A stretch of 64,000 bases of DNA from Sphaerisporangium album (GTDB lineage Bacteria > Actinomycetota > Actinomycetes > Streptosporangiales > Streptosporangiaceae), in NCBI RefSeq assembly GCF_003323745.1, contig NZ_QOIL01000006.1:310001-374000 (forward strand), read 5' to 3'. A program made the position numbers and the translations under genes. A model generated the notes under the pieces. The model did not search any database, was not told the DNA's origin, and saw only the letters and a program-made list of their open reading frames with translations. Position 1 is the first letter of the stretch; every line of letters begins with the position of its first letter. Shown piece by piece: positions 49,288 to 57,626 of this stretch.

Positions 49288-50528
49288 TTCTTCGCCCGGC
49301 CGCCGGCGCGGCGGGCCTCGGCGTAGATCTCGCCGAGCGCGCTCATGTGCCCCTCGGGGGAGAAGCGGGCGTTCGCCGTCATCCGCGCCGACCTGCCCAT
49401 GGCCAGGCTCTTCTGCGGGTCGCGCAGCAGGGCCAGCGCCGCGGAGGCCAGCTCCATGGGGACGTCCGGGGGCACCAGCCGCCCGGTGGCGCCGTCGGTG
49501 ACGAGCTCGCCGATGCCGCCGACGGCCGTCCCGATCACCGGGACGCCGCAGGAGAACGCCTCCAGGATCGTCATCGGCTGGTTCTCGTGCCAGCGGGACG
49601 GCACCAGCAGCGCGGTGGCCGAGCGGACGAGCTCCAGCACCTCCTCCCGCGACCTGCGGCCGAGGAACGTGACGCGGCCGGGCACGAGGTCGGCGGCCAT
49701 CTTCTCCAGCCGCTCGCGGTCCGGCCCCTCCCCCGCGACGACCAGCCGCGCGTCCGCGCCGAGCAGGCTCATCGCGCGGATCGCGGTGTCGATGCCCTTG
49801 CCCTCGTGCAGCCGGCCGACGCACACCAGCGGGCCGCCGGGCTCGGTCTTCTGCGGGGGGTCGGTGAGGTCGACGAAGTTGTCGAGCACGCGCAGCCGGT
49901 CGGGGTAGACCTGCGCGCGGGTGAGCTGCCCGGCCAGGAACTTGCTGGGGCTGATGAAGATGTGGACGCCGTCGTAGGCACCGAACCGGCGGTGCAGCCA
50001 GGTCTCGGCGGCGAGCACCGCGCTGGCCGAGCGGGAGTCGTCCTTGCAGCGGCGGCGCACCGCCTCGCGCAGGCTGCCGCCGACGCACGCGGTGCACACC
50101 TTGCCGTGGTCGAGGAAGGAGTACGACGGGCAGACCAGCTTGGAGTCGTGCAAAGTCATGACGACCGGGACGCCGGCCTGGCCCAGCGCGGAGACCACCG
50201 AGGGCGAGAGCTGGTGGTAGATGTTGTGCAGGTGCGCGACGTCGGGCTTGAAGTCGGCGATCACGCGGGCGAGGCCGCGCCGGGCGCTGGTGGACCACAG
50301 CATGCGGCCGACGCCCCTGGCCTTGGCGAAGGGGCCCCGCGGCGCCGGGTTCAGCTCGACGTTGCGCGGGAAGTGCTCCTCGTAGCGGGAGGGGATGTTC
50401 TCGGGGTGGGCCATGGCGTAGAAGGCGACCTCGTTGCCGTTCCTCACCTGCAGGTCGGCCAGGCCCAGCATGTACGCCTCCGCCCCGCCACGCCGGTAGA
50501 GGAACTTGTTGACGTGCAGAACCCTCAC
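49284..50528 (-). CDS. GT4-family glycosyltransferase
   Basis: 414 residues; GTG 50528 overlaps the previous stop (GTGA). GT-B fold: N-terminal VLHVNKFLYRRGGAEAYMLGL (nucleotide-sugar loop glycines), HLHNIYHQLSPSVV, and the C-terminal donor site with VCVGRLHEGKGIDTAIRAM, ALLVPSRWHENQPMTILEAF (the EX7E-type motif) and GVPVIGTAVGGIGEL. A cluster of Cys (VCPSYSFLDHGKVCTACVGG) is seen in a subgroup of actinobacterial GT4 proteins. It adds a sugar to the lipid-linked repeat unit on the cytoplasmic face. Confidence 0.88.
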   Translation of the reverse strand: MRVLHVNKFLYRRGGAEAYMLGLADLQVRNGNEVAFYAMAHPENIPSRYEEHFPRNVELNPAPRGPFAKARGVGRMLWSTSARRGLARVIADFKPDVAHLHNIYHQLSPSVVSALGQAGVPVVMTLHDSKLVCPSYSFLDHGKVCTACVGGSLREAVRRRCKDDSRSASAVLAAETWLHRRFGAYDGVHIFISPSKFLAGQLTRAQVYPDRLRVLDNFVDLTDPPQKTEPGGPLVCVGRLHEGKGIDTAIRAMSLLGADARLVVAGEGPDRERLEKMAADLVPGRVTFLGRRSREEVLELVRSATALLVPSRWHENQPMTILEAFSCGVPVIGTAVGGIGELVTDGATGRLVPPDVPMELASAALALLRDPQKSLAMGRSARMTANARFSPEGHMSALGEIYAEARRAGGRAKK

Positions 50529-51955
50529 TGGGTCTCCTTCCCGGGCGCCCCGATGCGAAGGGCAAGCCCGGCGAACACCGCGAGATACCACATGACGACC
50601 ACGGCGGTCATGATGTTGTCGGCCAGGGCCGATACGGCGAAGGCGGCGACGCAGCCGGTGAAACCGACGGCGATCCCGCGCGACGGGTCGGCCACGCGAA
50701 GGCCCGGCGGCCGGGCCGTCGCGCGCAGCGCCTGTCGCGCGGCGATGAACAGGGCGGCCAGCAGGCCGAGGTAGGCCAGCAGGCCCACGACTCCGGACTC
50801 GACCAGCGCCCGGACGTAGTCGTTGTGCACCTCTTTGTAGAGGAACAGCCGGGCGGTGCCGAGCCCGACGCCGGTGACCGGGTTCTCGGGCAGCAGTCCG
50901 GTCGCCTCGATCCAGTGGTCGAACCGCCACACGAGCGAGTTGGCTTCGTAGCCGCCCGCCGTGTAGGTCTGCGACAGGTCGGAGAACCGCGCCAGCACCG
51001 ACGGCACGGCCAGGACCACGCCGCCGACGACGGCCACGGCCCCGAGGATGATGCGGCGGTCCTGGAGGAACCCGACCACGAGCACGCCGACGAGCGCGGC
51101 GATCCACGCCCCGCGCGCGGCGGTCGTGACCAGGGCGGCGCCGAGGCCCGCGACCAGCAGGAACAGCGCGACCCGCGCGCCGCCGCGCACGTGCCACAGC
51201 AGCGCCACGCCCATGATCATGATCGTGTAGCAGAACTCGCCCAGCGCGTTGGGGTGCCAGAACGTGCCGACCGGGCGCATGAGCCCGTCCAGGTCCACCA
51301 GGCCGTTGCCGGTGACGACCTGGTAGAAGGTCACGAGCACCGGGACCACGCCGGAGGCGAACACCGCGCCGAGCAGCGGCCCCCTGCGGCCCGGGTCCTC
51401 GGCCACGAGCCGCTCGACCACGAAGATCATGACGAGGAACGCCGCGACGCGCGAGACCTCGCCGACGCTGACCGCCGGGGCCCGCGAGCCGAGCAGACTG
51501 AACAGGCACGCGCCGAAGAAGGTCAGGGCGGCCATCGGCAGCGCCGGGTGCGGGCGCGCCTCGATCGGGCGGCGTCCCTGCACGACCAGCCAGGCGAGCC
51601 CGGCGCAGATGAACAGCACCGCGAGCATCGAGGACGGGTCGAACAGGCTGGACGCTGTCGGCTGCCCGCCTCCCCCGTCCACCGTCGCGCCGATGTCGGC
51701 CAGCTTGGCCGCGTCCAGGCTCGACCGGATCGCCAGGACGATGACCAGGAACAGCGTGAACCGCGTGACGGCGACGACGGTCAGCGCGCCGGCCATCACC
51801 AGCGCCACGGGCATGATCCACGCGCTGCGGGGCGCGCCGGAGGCGAAGACGGCGCCGCAGTACACCGCGAGGGCGACCGCGCTCGCGCCGGCGATGACCA
51901 GGCTCTTCTCGACGGTGGCGCGGGGCCTGCCGTACGCGGAGCTGTGCGGGATCAT
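50525..51955 (-). CDS. O-antigen ligase/Wzy-like polysaccharide polymerase
   Basis: 476 residues with about 12 helices and the O-antigen ligase/polymerase (Wzy_C) signature: a large outer loop with FWHPNALGEFCYTIMIMGVA, TTAARGAWIAALVGVLVVG and NPVTGVGLGTARLFLYKEVHNDYVRALVESGVVG (the H-N-x-x-V motif). It would polymerise or ligate exported repeat units. The ATG at 51955 overlaps the stop of the glycoside-hydrolase-like gene (ATGA). It is a Wzy candidate for the flippase-Wzz frame about 5 kb away. Confidence 0.85.
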   Translation of the reverse strand: MIPHSSAYGRPRATVEKSLVIAGASAVALAVYCGAVFASGAPRSAWIMPVALVMAGALTVVAVTRFTLFLVIVLAIRSSLDAAKLADIGATVDGGGGQPTASSLFDPSSMLAVLFICAGLAWLVVQGRRPIEARPHPALPMAALTFFGACLFSLLGSRAPAVSVGEVSRVAAFLVMIFVVERLVAEDPGRRGPLLGAVFASGVVPVLVTFYQVVTGNGLVDLDGLMRPVGTFWHPNALGEFCYTIMIMGVALLWHVRGGARVALFLLVAGLGAALVTTAARGAWIAALVGVLVVGFLQDRRIILGAVAVVGGVVLAVPSVLARFSDLSQTYTAGGYEANSLVWRFDHWIEATGLLPENPVTGVGLGTARLFLYKEVHNDYVRALVESGVVGLLAYLGLLAALFIAARQALRATARPPGLRVADPSRGIAVGFTGCVAAFAVSALADNIMTAVVVMWYLAVFAGLALRIGAPGKETQ

Positions 51956-53394
51956 GCCGCCTCCAGCCAGCGCAGCGCGTCCGCGTAGGGCGCGGGGAAG
52001 GTGACGACGAGCGGCTCGGCGCCGACCTCCAGCGTCCCGGCCGTCCAGGACCACGAGCGGCCGCCCGGCAGCGCGGTGACCGCGATCGGCCGGTCGGCGT
52101 CGAGGGCCGGTCGCGGCTGGGCGACGGGCGTCCCGCTCGTGCTCCAGAGCACCAGCGTCGTCGTGCCGCCCTGGTCGGCGAGGCCGCCGGCGAGTCCGGG
52201 GCGCGTCACGGGGTGCCAGGCGCCGGTGGCGAAGTGCTTCCTGAACGTGTCGTACACGAGCTTGGCCGGGCGGGCGACGTTGTCCTCGCCGTACAACCCG
52301 CGCCAGTGCTCCGAGCCGGCGAGCGCGCCGGCCGACTTGTAGTTCAGCGGCAGGTACACGACGCGCTTCACGCCGCCGGCGAGCAGCAGGGTGACGAGCT
52401 TGGCCGTCTCGGTGCCGTGCGGCGCGGGGTCGTAGTCCGGGCCCGGCCAGTAGGCGCCCACTTCCCAGCCCTCGATCGGCATGCCCGCGGGCACCCGGGC
52501 ACGGATGTGCGCGAGGACGTCGGGGACGGCCTGCCAGCCCGCGTAGTAGTGGAGCTGGACGATGTCGAAGACGCCTTCCCTGTCCAGCTCGAACACCGCG
52601 TCCTGGGCCATGACGGCCCGCTGGGCCCTCGGCAGGGCGAACGCGGCCCGCAGGTCGTCGGCGGTGTTCGCCGCGGGGAAGCCGCCGTCCCCGCGCCCGG
52701 CGTAGAAGTCGCGGTAGAAGGCGAGGGCGCGGTCGGGCCGCCCGGCGTCCAGGAGCGCCTTGGCGACGGTGATGCCGTAGCCGGCGCTGGCCACCCCGGC
52801 GTCCAGCACCTTCGCCTGTGGATCGGCCGCACGCACGGCCCGCGCCCCGGCGCGGCCGACCGCCTGGTACTCGCGCGGGTCCACCCCCCAGGAGGTGAAC
52901 GCGTCGATCTCGTTCTCGATGCCGTACAGGTGCACGCCCTTGGCGGCGTAGCGGGTCACCGTGTCGCGCACGAACGCCTCGTACGCGGCCGTGTCGGCGG
53001 GCGGGTAGGACACGGCGACGCGCGGGCGCTCGGCGTCGGGCCTGCCGCTCGCCCAGCAGGATCCGACGCGGATGCGCAGCATGACACGGTAGCCGTAGGC
53101 GACCAGGTCGCCGACGACGCGGTCGTCGAGCCACCAGTTGCGCTCCCCGGGCCTCGGCTCGACGGCGCACCAGACGATCTCGTGGAACGTGCCACCGCCG
53201 CCGTACGACTCGATGACGGCGTCGTGGACGGTGGGCGGATGCTGGTAGCCGTCCCACTTCAGACCGAAGGGCTGCTCGGGCGGCTGCCGATGGACCGGGG
53301 TCTTTCCGGGCTCGGGCCGCGGCGGGCCGGCGGTGCATGCGGTGGCACACAGAACGGTCATGACCGCGAGTACGGCCGCGACCACGCGGATCAC
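51952..53394 (-). CDS. Glycoside-hydrolase-like lipoprotein (clan A-type barrel)
   Basis: 480 residues. Lipoprotein leader with lipobox near LCATAC (Cys about 20). The barrel shows the clan-A arrangement: YGIENEIDAF with the Asn-Glu acid/base pair at strand 4, and EGWEVGAYWPGPDY with a Glu in the strand-7 nucleophile position. Similar to GH39/GH5-like proteins encoded inside exopolysaccharide loci (PslG-type). GTG 53394 follows GGGAGGAG. It could trim polysaccharide or release it from the cell. First gene of the four-gene minus-strand operon. Both catalytic Glu appear present. Confidence 0.75.
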   Translation of the reverse strand: MIRVVAAVLAVMTVLCATACTAGPPRPEPGKTPVHRQPPEQPFGLKWDGYQHPPTVHDAVIESYGGGGTFHEIVWCAVEPRPGERNWWLDDRVVGDLVAYGYRVMLRIRVGSCWASGRPDAERPRVAVSYPPADTAAYEAFVRDTVTRYAAKGVHLYGIENEIDAFTSWGVDPREYQAVGRAGARAVRAADPQAKVLDAGVASAGYGITVAKALLDAGRPDRALAFYRDFYAGRGDGGFPAANTADDLRAAFALPRAQRAVMAQDAVFELDREGVFDIVQLHYYAGWQAVPDVLAHIRARVPAGMPIEGWEVGAYWPGPDYDPAPHGTETAKLVTLLLAGGVKRVVYLPLNYKSAGALAGSEHWRGLYGEDNVARPAKLVYDTFRKHFATGAWHPVTRPGLAGGLADQGGTTTLVLWSTSGTPVAQPRPALDADRPIAVTALPGGRSWSWTAGTLEVGAEPLVVTFPAPYADALRWLEAA

Positions 53395-53890
53395 GTTTTC
53401 TCCTCCCAAGGGACAGCCATTTATAGCGCCCGCGACGCGTATCGCACAGCGACGATCAGGCGAACCGATAAATACGCGAACAGAAATGACAGGTGGCGTA
53501 AATTTCATCTTTGCCGGGCTGTTCGGGCCTTGACCAACCCACAAAACCCATGTGGAATACAGGGAATCGGCGACAACGACGCGCCTGCGCCGGATCGGGC
53601 CGCCCAACCGCAGCTCAAGCGCGGGTTTCCCGCCGAAAGGGCCGGAGATCTTATCCGGAACTTATCGACCGGCGACGGTACGGATCATTAACGATCACTG
53701 GCGCGGCCGCGAACTTCTCCCTCAGGGAAAGCCCCCGCCGGCCGCGGCGCGCATGGGCGAGGTCGCGGGGGCCAACCATCGGTGAAGAGCGCGGAAATAC
53801 CCCGGACCCCTCTTTCCCGCGCCACCGGGAATTCCCTAGCGTCCACGCCAGAGGCGCGTTCCGCGATTGTCATATTTGGGGAGTTCGGGC
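53395..53890. promoter_or_regulatory. Long divergent intergenic region in the exopolysaccharide locus
   Basis: 496 bases without a gene between the two exopolysaccharide operons. It is A/T-rich near 53470-53520 (GATAAATACGCGAACAGAAA; TGGCGTAAATTTCATCTTTG). It contains a small dyad GATC-ATTAAC-GATC at about 53684-53697. The length suggests structured leaders or several regulator sites. I do not recognise a known riboswitch. Confidence 0.4.
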
Positions 53891-55084
53891 ATGCCCGCGG
53901 CCGAGACTTCAGGTTCCATCGCACATTCCCCGGCGTCCGCCGATCGGCGGGTGCTCCGCATAGCCATGATCGGCCAGCGCGGCATCCCGGCCACCTTCGG
54001 GGGCATCGAGCATCATGTCGCGCACCTCGGGCGGCGGCTCGCCGCCCGAGGTCACGAGGTGACCGTCTACTGCCGCAACAACTACGTGCTCGAACGGCCG
54101 GCCACGGTGGACGGCGTGCGACTGCGGCACCTGCCCACCCTCGGCACCAAGCACTTCGACGCCCTCGCGCACAGCCTGGTGTCCACCATGGCCGCCCTCG
54201 CGGACGGGCACGACATCCTGCACTACCACGCGCTCGGCCCCGGGCTGTTCGCCCCGCTGCCCCGCTACCTGTCGCGCGCGCGGGTCGTCCAGACCATCCA
54301 CGGGCGCGACGACCGCCGGCAGAAGTGGGGAGGCGCGGCCAAGGCCGTCCTGCGCAGCGCCCGCTGGCTGAGCGAGCGCGTCCCCGACGCGGTCATCGGC
54401 GTCTCCCGCGAGATCGCCGACGAGTACGCCCGGCTTCGTGCGCACCCGACCGTCCACATCGCGAACGGCGTCGAGCGGCCCGTGTCGGCCGTCTCCGTCG
54501 CGCCGGTCCTCGAACGCGGGCTGGCCCCGGGGCGGTACGTCCTGTTCGTCGGGCGCCTGGTGCCCGAGAAAGCCATCGACCTGCTCATCAGGGCCTTCCG
54601 CGACGTTCCGGGAGACATGCGGCTCGCCATCGTGGGCGGCTCTTCCTACACCGACGAGTACGTCCAGGAGCTGCACGCCCTGGCGGCGGGCGACCCGCGC
54701 GTGCGCATGCTGGGCTACCTCTACGGCGAGGACCTCGCCTCCCTGTACCGCCACGCCGCCGTCTACGTGCAGCCTTCGCACCTGGAGGGCCTGCCGCTCG
54801 CGCTGCTCGAAGCGTCCTCCTACGGCCTGCCGACCATCGCCAGCTCCCTCGGCTGCCACCGCGAGGTGATCGAGGAGGAGGGCCCGGGCGGGCGGCTGTT
54901 CCGCGAGGGAGACCACGAGCACCTGCGGGACGTGCTGGTGCGCGTGCTCTCCTCCCTCGACGCCGAGCGCGGCAGCGCCAGGACCCGGGCCGAGGACGTG
55001 CTCGCCCGCTACTCCTGGGACGTCGCCACCGACCGCACCGAGTCGCTCTACCGCTCGCTGGTGGCCGCGCCGGAGCGGCGGTGA
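53891..55084 (+). CDS. GT4-family glycosyltransferase with DUF1972-like N-domain
   Basis: 397 residues. The N-terminus has RIAMIGQRGIPATFGGIEHHVAHLG, the DUF1972/rhamnosyltransferase-type acceptor domain, and the C-terminal half is a Glycos_transf_1 donor domain (YVLFVGRLVPEKAIDLLIRA, YVQPSHLEGLPLALLEASS). It would transfer a sugar, often rhamnose in this family, onto the lipid-linked intermediate. ATG 53891 is preferred (GGGGAG eight bases upstream) over 53867. Its TGA overlaps the next ATG (TGATG), coupling it to the initiating transferase. Confidence 0.88.
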   Translation: MPAAETSGSIAHSPASADRRVLRIAMIGQRGIPATFGGIEHHVAHLGRRLAARGHEVTVYCRNNYVLERPATVDGVRLRHLPTLGTKHFDALAHSLVSTMAALADGHDILHYHALGPGLFAPLPRYLSRARVVQTIHGRDDRRQKWGGAAKAVLRSARWLSERVPDAVIGVSREIADEYARLRAHPTVHIANGVERPVSAVSVAPVLERGLAPGRYVLFVGRLVPEKAIDLLIRAFRDVPGDMRLAIVGGSSYTDEYVQELHALAAGDPRVRMLGYLYGEDLASLYRHAAVYVQPSHLEGLPLALLEASSYGLPTIASSLGCHREVIEEEGPGGRLFREGDHEHLRDVLVRVLSSLDAERGSARTRAEDVLARYSWDVATDRTESLYRSLVAAPERR

Positions 55085-56526
55085 TGACCGCCACCTCCCT
55101 GTCCAAGCCCCTCACCGCCGCTCCCGCGCCGTCCTGGGTCGGGCGCTACCAGCGCCGGCTGGTGGCCGGGGACGCGCTCGTCGTGTGCGCCGTCGTCGTC
55201 GGCTCCTACGGCGGCCGGTTCGGGTGGCGCCCGCCCGTCATGGCCGGCGTCCCCTACCACCTGGCGGGCCTGGTGATCGCGGCGGCCTGGCTGCTCTGCC
55301 TGCACCAGACGCGCTGCTACGACGGCCGGATGCTCGGCTACGGCATCGACGAGTACCGCCGGGTGGCCAACGGCAGCCTGTACCTCGCGGCGTTCGTCGG
55401 CATCACCTGCTACGTGCTCGACCTGCCCCTGGCCCGCGGATTCGTCGCGCTGGCCTGCCCGGCGGGGACCGCCGCCCTGCTCGGCTGGCGGTTCGCCGCC
55501 CGCACGTGGCTGCGCCGCCGCAGGGCGCGCGACGCGTCCTGGTCGCACCGCGTGCTCGTGGTGGGCACCGAGTTCCGCGTCACGCACCTGATCCGCGAGC
55601 TGCGGCGGGAGGCCCAGGCGGGGTACGCGGTCGCCGGGGTGTGCCTCTCCGACGGGTACGACGACGCGCTGCCCTCCGTGCCCGGCGTCCCCGTGCTGGG
55701 CACCGTCGACGACGTGCGGCGGGCCGTCACCCGGGCCGGCGCCGACACCGTCGCGGCGACGGGGCTGACCATCCCCCGGATGCGCGCGCTGTCCTGGGAG
55801 CTGGAGGACATGGGCGTCAACCTGATCGTCGCGCCCGCGCTCACCGACGTCACCGGGCCGCGCATCCACACCCGGCCCGTCGGCGGGCTGCCGCTGCTGC
55901 ACGTCGAGGCGCCCGAGCTGGCCGGGCCGCGCCGCACCGCGAAGGACCTGCTCGAACGCGCGGTCGCTGCGCTGGCCGTCCTGGCGCTGCTTCCGCTGCT
56001 CGCGGGCATCGCGCTGGCCGTGCGCCTCGACAGTCCCGGGCCCGCCGTCTTCCGGCAGACGCGCGTCGGGCTCGGCGGGCGGCGGTTCACGCTGTACAAG
56101 TTCCGCTCCATGGTCGTGGACGCCGAGGCCGCGCTGGCGGGCCTCGCCGCGCGCAACGAGAAGGACGCGGTGCTCTTCAAGATGCGTCACGATCCGCGCG
56201 TGACGCGGGTCGGCAGGTTCATCCGCAAATGGTCGCTGGACGAGCTGCCGCAGCTCTTCAACGTCGTCAGGGGCGACATGTCGCTCGTCGGCCCGAGGCC
56301 CCCGCTGCCGTCGGAGGTCGCCCGGTACGGCAGGGACGCGGCGCGGCGGCTGCTGGTGCGGCCCGGCATCACCGGGCTGTGGCAGGTGAGCGGCCGGTCC
56401 GACCTGACGTGGGAGGACAGCGTCCGGCTGGACCTGTACTACGTCGAGAACTGGTCCTTCACGGCGGACCTGGTGATCCTTTGGAAGACGGTCGGCGCGG
56501 TCCTGCGCCGCGACGGCGCCTACTGA
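55084..56526 (+). CDS. WbaP-type exopolysaccharide-initiating phosphoglycosyltransferase
   Basis: 480 residues. Four N-terminal membrane helices and a CoA-binding-like soluble domain (VLVVGTEFRVTHLIRELRRE) precede the bacterial sugar transferase domain: membrane segment, FRQTRVGLGGRRFTLYKFRS, MRHDPRVTRVGRFIRKWSLD, ELPQLFNVVRGDMSLVGPRP and RPGITGLWQVSGRS. It transfers a sugar-1-phosphate to undecaprenyl phosphate, the first step of repeat-unit assembly. Full length for the large (WbaP/polyprenyl glycosylphosphotransferase) class. It defines the locus as Wzx/Wzy-type. Confidence 0.93.
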   Translation: MTATSLSKPLTAAPAPSWVGRYQRRLVAGDALVVCAVVVGSYGGRFGWRPPVMAGVPYHLAGLVIAAAWLLCLHQTRCYDGRMLGYGIDEYRRVANGSLYLAAFVGITCYVLDLPLARGFVALACPAGTAALLGWRFAARTWLRRRRARDASWSHRVLVVGTEFRVTHLIRELRREAQAGYAVAGVCLSDGYDDALPSVPGVPVLGTVDDVRRAVTRAGADTVAATGLTIPRMRALSWELEDMGVNLIVAPALTDVTGPRIHTRPVGGLPLLHVEAPELAGPRRTAKDLLERAVAALAVLALLPLLAGIALAVRLDSPGPAVFRQTRVGLGGRRFTLYKFRSMVVDAEAALAGLAARNEKDAVLFKMRHDPRVTRVGRFIRKWSLDELPQLFNVVRGDMSLVGPRPPLPSEVARYGRDAARRLLVRPGITGLWQVSGRSDLTWEDSVRLDLYYVENWSFTADLVILWKTVGAVLRRDGAY

Positions 56527-56590
56527 GGCTGGACCGTGACATTCCCGGAGAGGTCCTGACAGGGCTGCGGTCCGTGACGTAACCGGAGGT

Positions 56591-56606
56591 CTGGCAGGGC
56601 TGCCAG
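56591..56606 (+). terminator. Hairpin after the exopolysaccharide operon
   Basis: CTGGCAG (56591-56597), GG, CTGCCAG (56600-56606) forms a 7-bp stem as written, though the two-base loop means outer pairs may open. Further G/C dyads (GCCCGGCCGGGC near 56674) follow up to 56690. The gap lies between convergent operons, so a bidirectional terminator is likely. Confidence 0.4.
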
Positions 56607-56753
56607 GACGACCCCGGGAGGTCCCGGCCCGGCCGTGAACCCCGGGGTGGCCGGCCTGCCGGGCCATGAACGAGCCCGGCCGGGCCGGTAGAGGCCCTAG
56701 ACCGTGCAGCCTCCGGGGTGCCCAGCCGGGCCGTGGGGGGCCGCAGCGACGTT

Positions 56754-56915
56754 CTAGCCGCCGACCGTGACGTCGTCCGTCGGCAGCACGCCGTCCACCA
56801 GCGGGAACACCACGTACCAGAGCAGCAGCACCACCACGGCGAGCAGCACCGCGGCCGACACCAGCTTGCCGAACGTGCGGCCCGGAAGCCGCTTCCAGAT
56901 CCACGGGTAGATCAC
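56754..56915 (-). CDS. Small membrane protein of the class E sortase cassette
   Basis: 53 residues from GTG 56915, overlapping the sortase stop (GTGA). Sequence MIYPWIWKRLPGRTFGKL, then one helix (VSAAVLLAVVVLLLWYVVFPLV) and an outer tail ending DDVTVGG. As I recall, small proteins of this form (YxWIWRxLPG then one helix) often follow class E sortase genes in actinomycetes, so it is probably a conserved sortase partner. Function unknown. Confidence 0.7.
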   Translation of the reverse strand: MIYPWIWKRLPGRTFGKLVSAAVLLAVVVLLLWYVVFPLVDGVLPTDDVTVGG

Positions 56916-57589
56916 GGGTGCCCCTTGAGCTCGGCCGGGCGGCCGGCGGACTTGGCCTGCTCGCGCACGAGCTCGGCGTGGACGATGAGCCGCTGCCAGT
57001 TCTGGAACTTGGGGTTGCAGGTGGTCAGCGTCAGCATGGCCTTGTCCGGTGGCCGGTTCTCGTCGTCCGGGTTCGGGGCGATCACCTCCACCTGGGTCGG
57101 CCGCACCAGGCGCTGCCGGGTCACCTTGTAGACGAACCAGCCGGTCTTCGTCTCGGCCACGATCGTGTCGCCCTTGTGGAGGTGGTCGATGTCCCAGAAG
57201 ACCGACGAGATCCGGTGCCCGGCGATGGCCACGTTGCCGACCTCGCCGGGCTGGGCGGTGCGCGGGTAGTGGCCGGGCCCCTTGCTCAGGTCGGACTGGT
57301 CCACCCCCTCGACCACCGCCCACTTGCGGTCCAGCTTGGGGATGTGGATGCGGGCCATGGGCTGGCCCGCCACCGGGCGCACCTCGTTCGCCGCCCAGCG
57401 CTCGTCCAGCTCGGCGGCGACGCCGTCCTGCGCGGCCTCGATCTGCCACGCCTTGCCGTACACCGCGTAGGCGGCGAACAGGAGCAGCAGCAGGCCGAGG
57501 GTGAGCATCACCTCGCCCACGGCCCGCGCGGCACGCCTGCCGGACGGCTCCCAGTCGTCCTCGGCGTGCCGCGGGGTCTCCTGCTCCAT
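56912..57589 (-). CDS. Class E sortase
   Basis: 225 residues from ATG 57589 (a GTG at 57601 with GGGAG just upstream is an alternative). Cytoplasmic acidic N-terminus, membrane helix VGEVMLTLGLLLLLFAAYAVY, then the sortase domain: MARIHIPKLDRKWAVVEGV, catalytic His H125 in AIAGHRISSVF, and catalytic Cys C191 in LTLTTCNPKF with Arg in WQRLIVHAEL. Class E sortases cleave LAxTG signals and attach proteins to peptidoglycan. The neighbouring gene encodes a protein ending in LAKTG, a matching substrate. Confidence 0.92.
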   Translation of the reverse strand: MEQETPRHAEDDWEPSGRRAARAVGEVMLTLGLLLLLFAAYAVYGKAWQIEAAQDGVAAELDERWAANEVRPVAGQPMARIHIPKLDRKWAVVEGVDQSDLSKGPGHYPRTAQPGEVGNVAIAGHRISSVFWDIDHLHKGDTIVAETKTGWFVYKVTRQRLVRPTQVEVIAPNPDDENRPPDKAMLTLTTCNPKFQNWQRLIVHAELVREQAKSAGRPAELKGHP

Positions 57590-57626
57590 CGTGCCGGTCA
57601 CTGGTCTCCCGGCCACCGCTCGCCTG

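Noticed and set aside
50525-53350. A single 941-codon protein comprising the O-antigen-ligase-like protein and an N-terminal extension
   Set aside because: The extension is the shadow of the glycoside-hydrolase-like gene; ATG 51955 at the ATGA overlap is the natural start.
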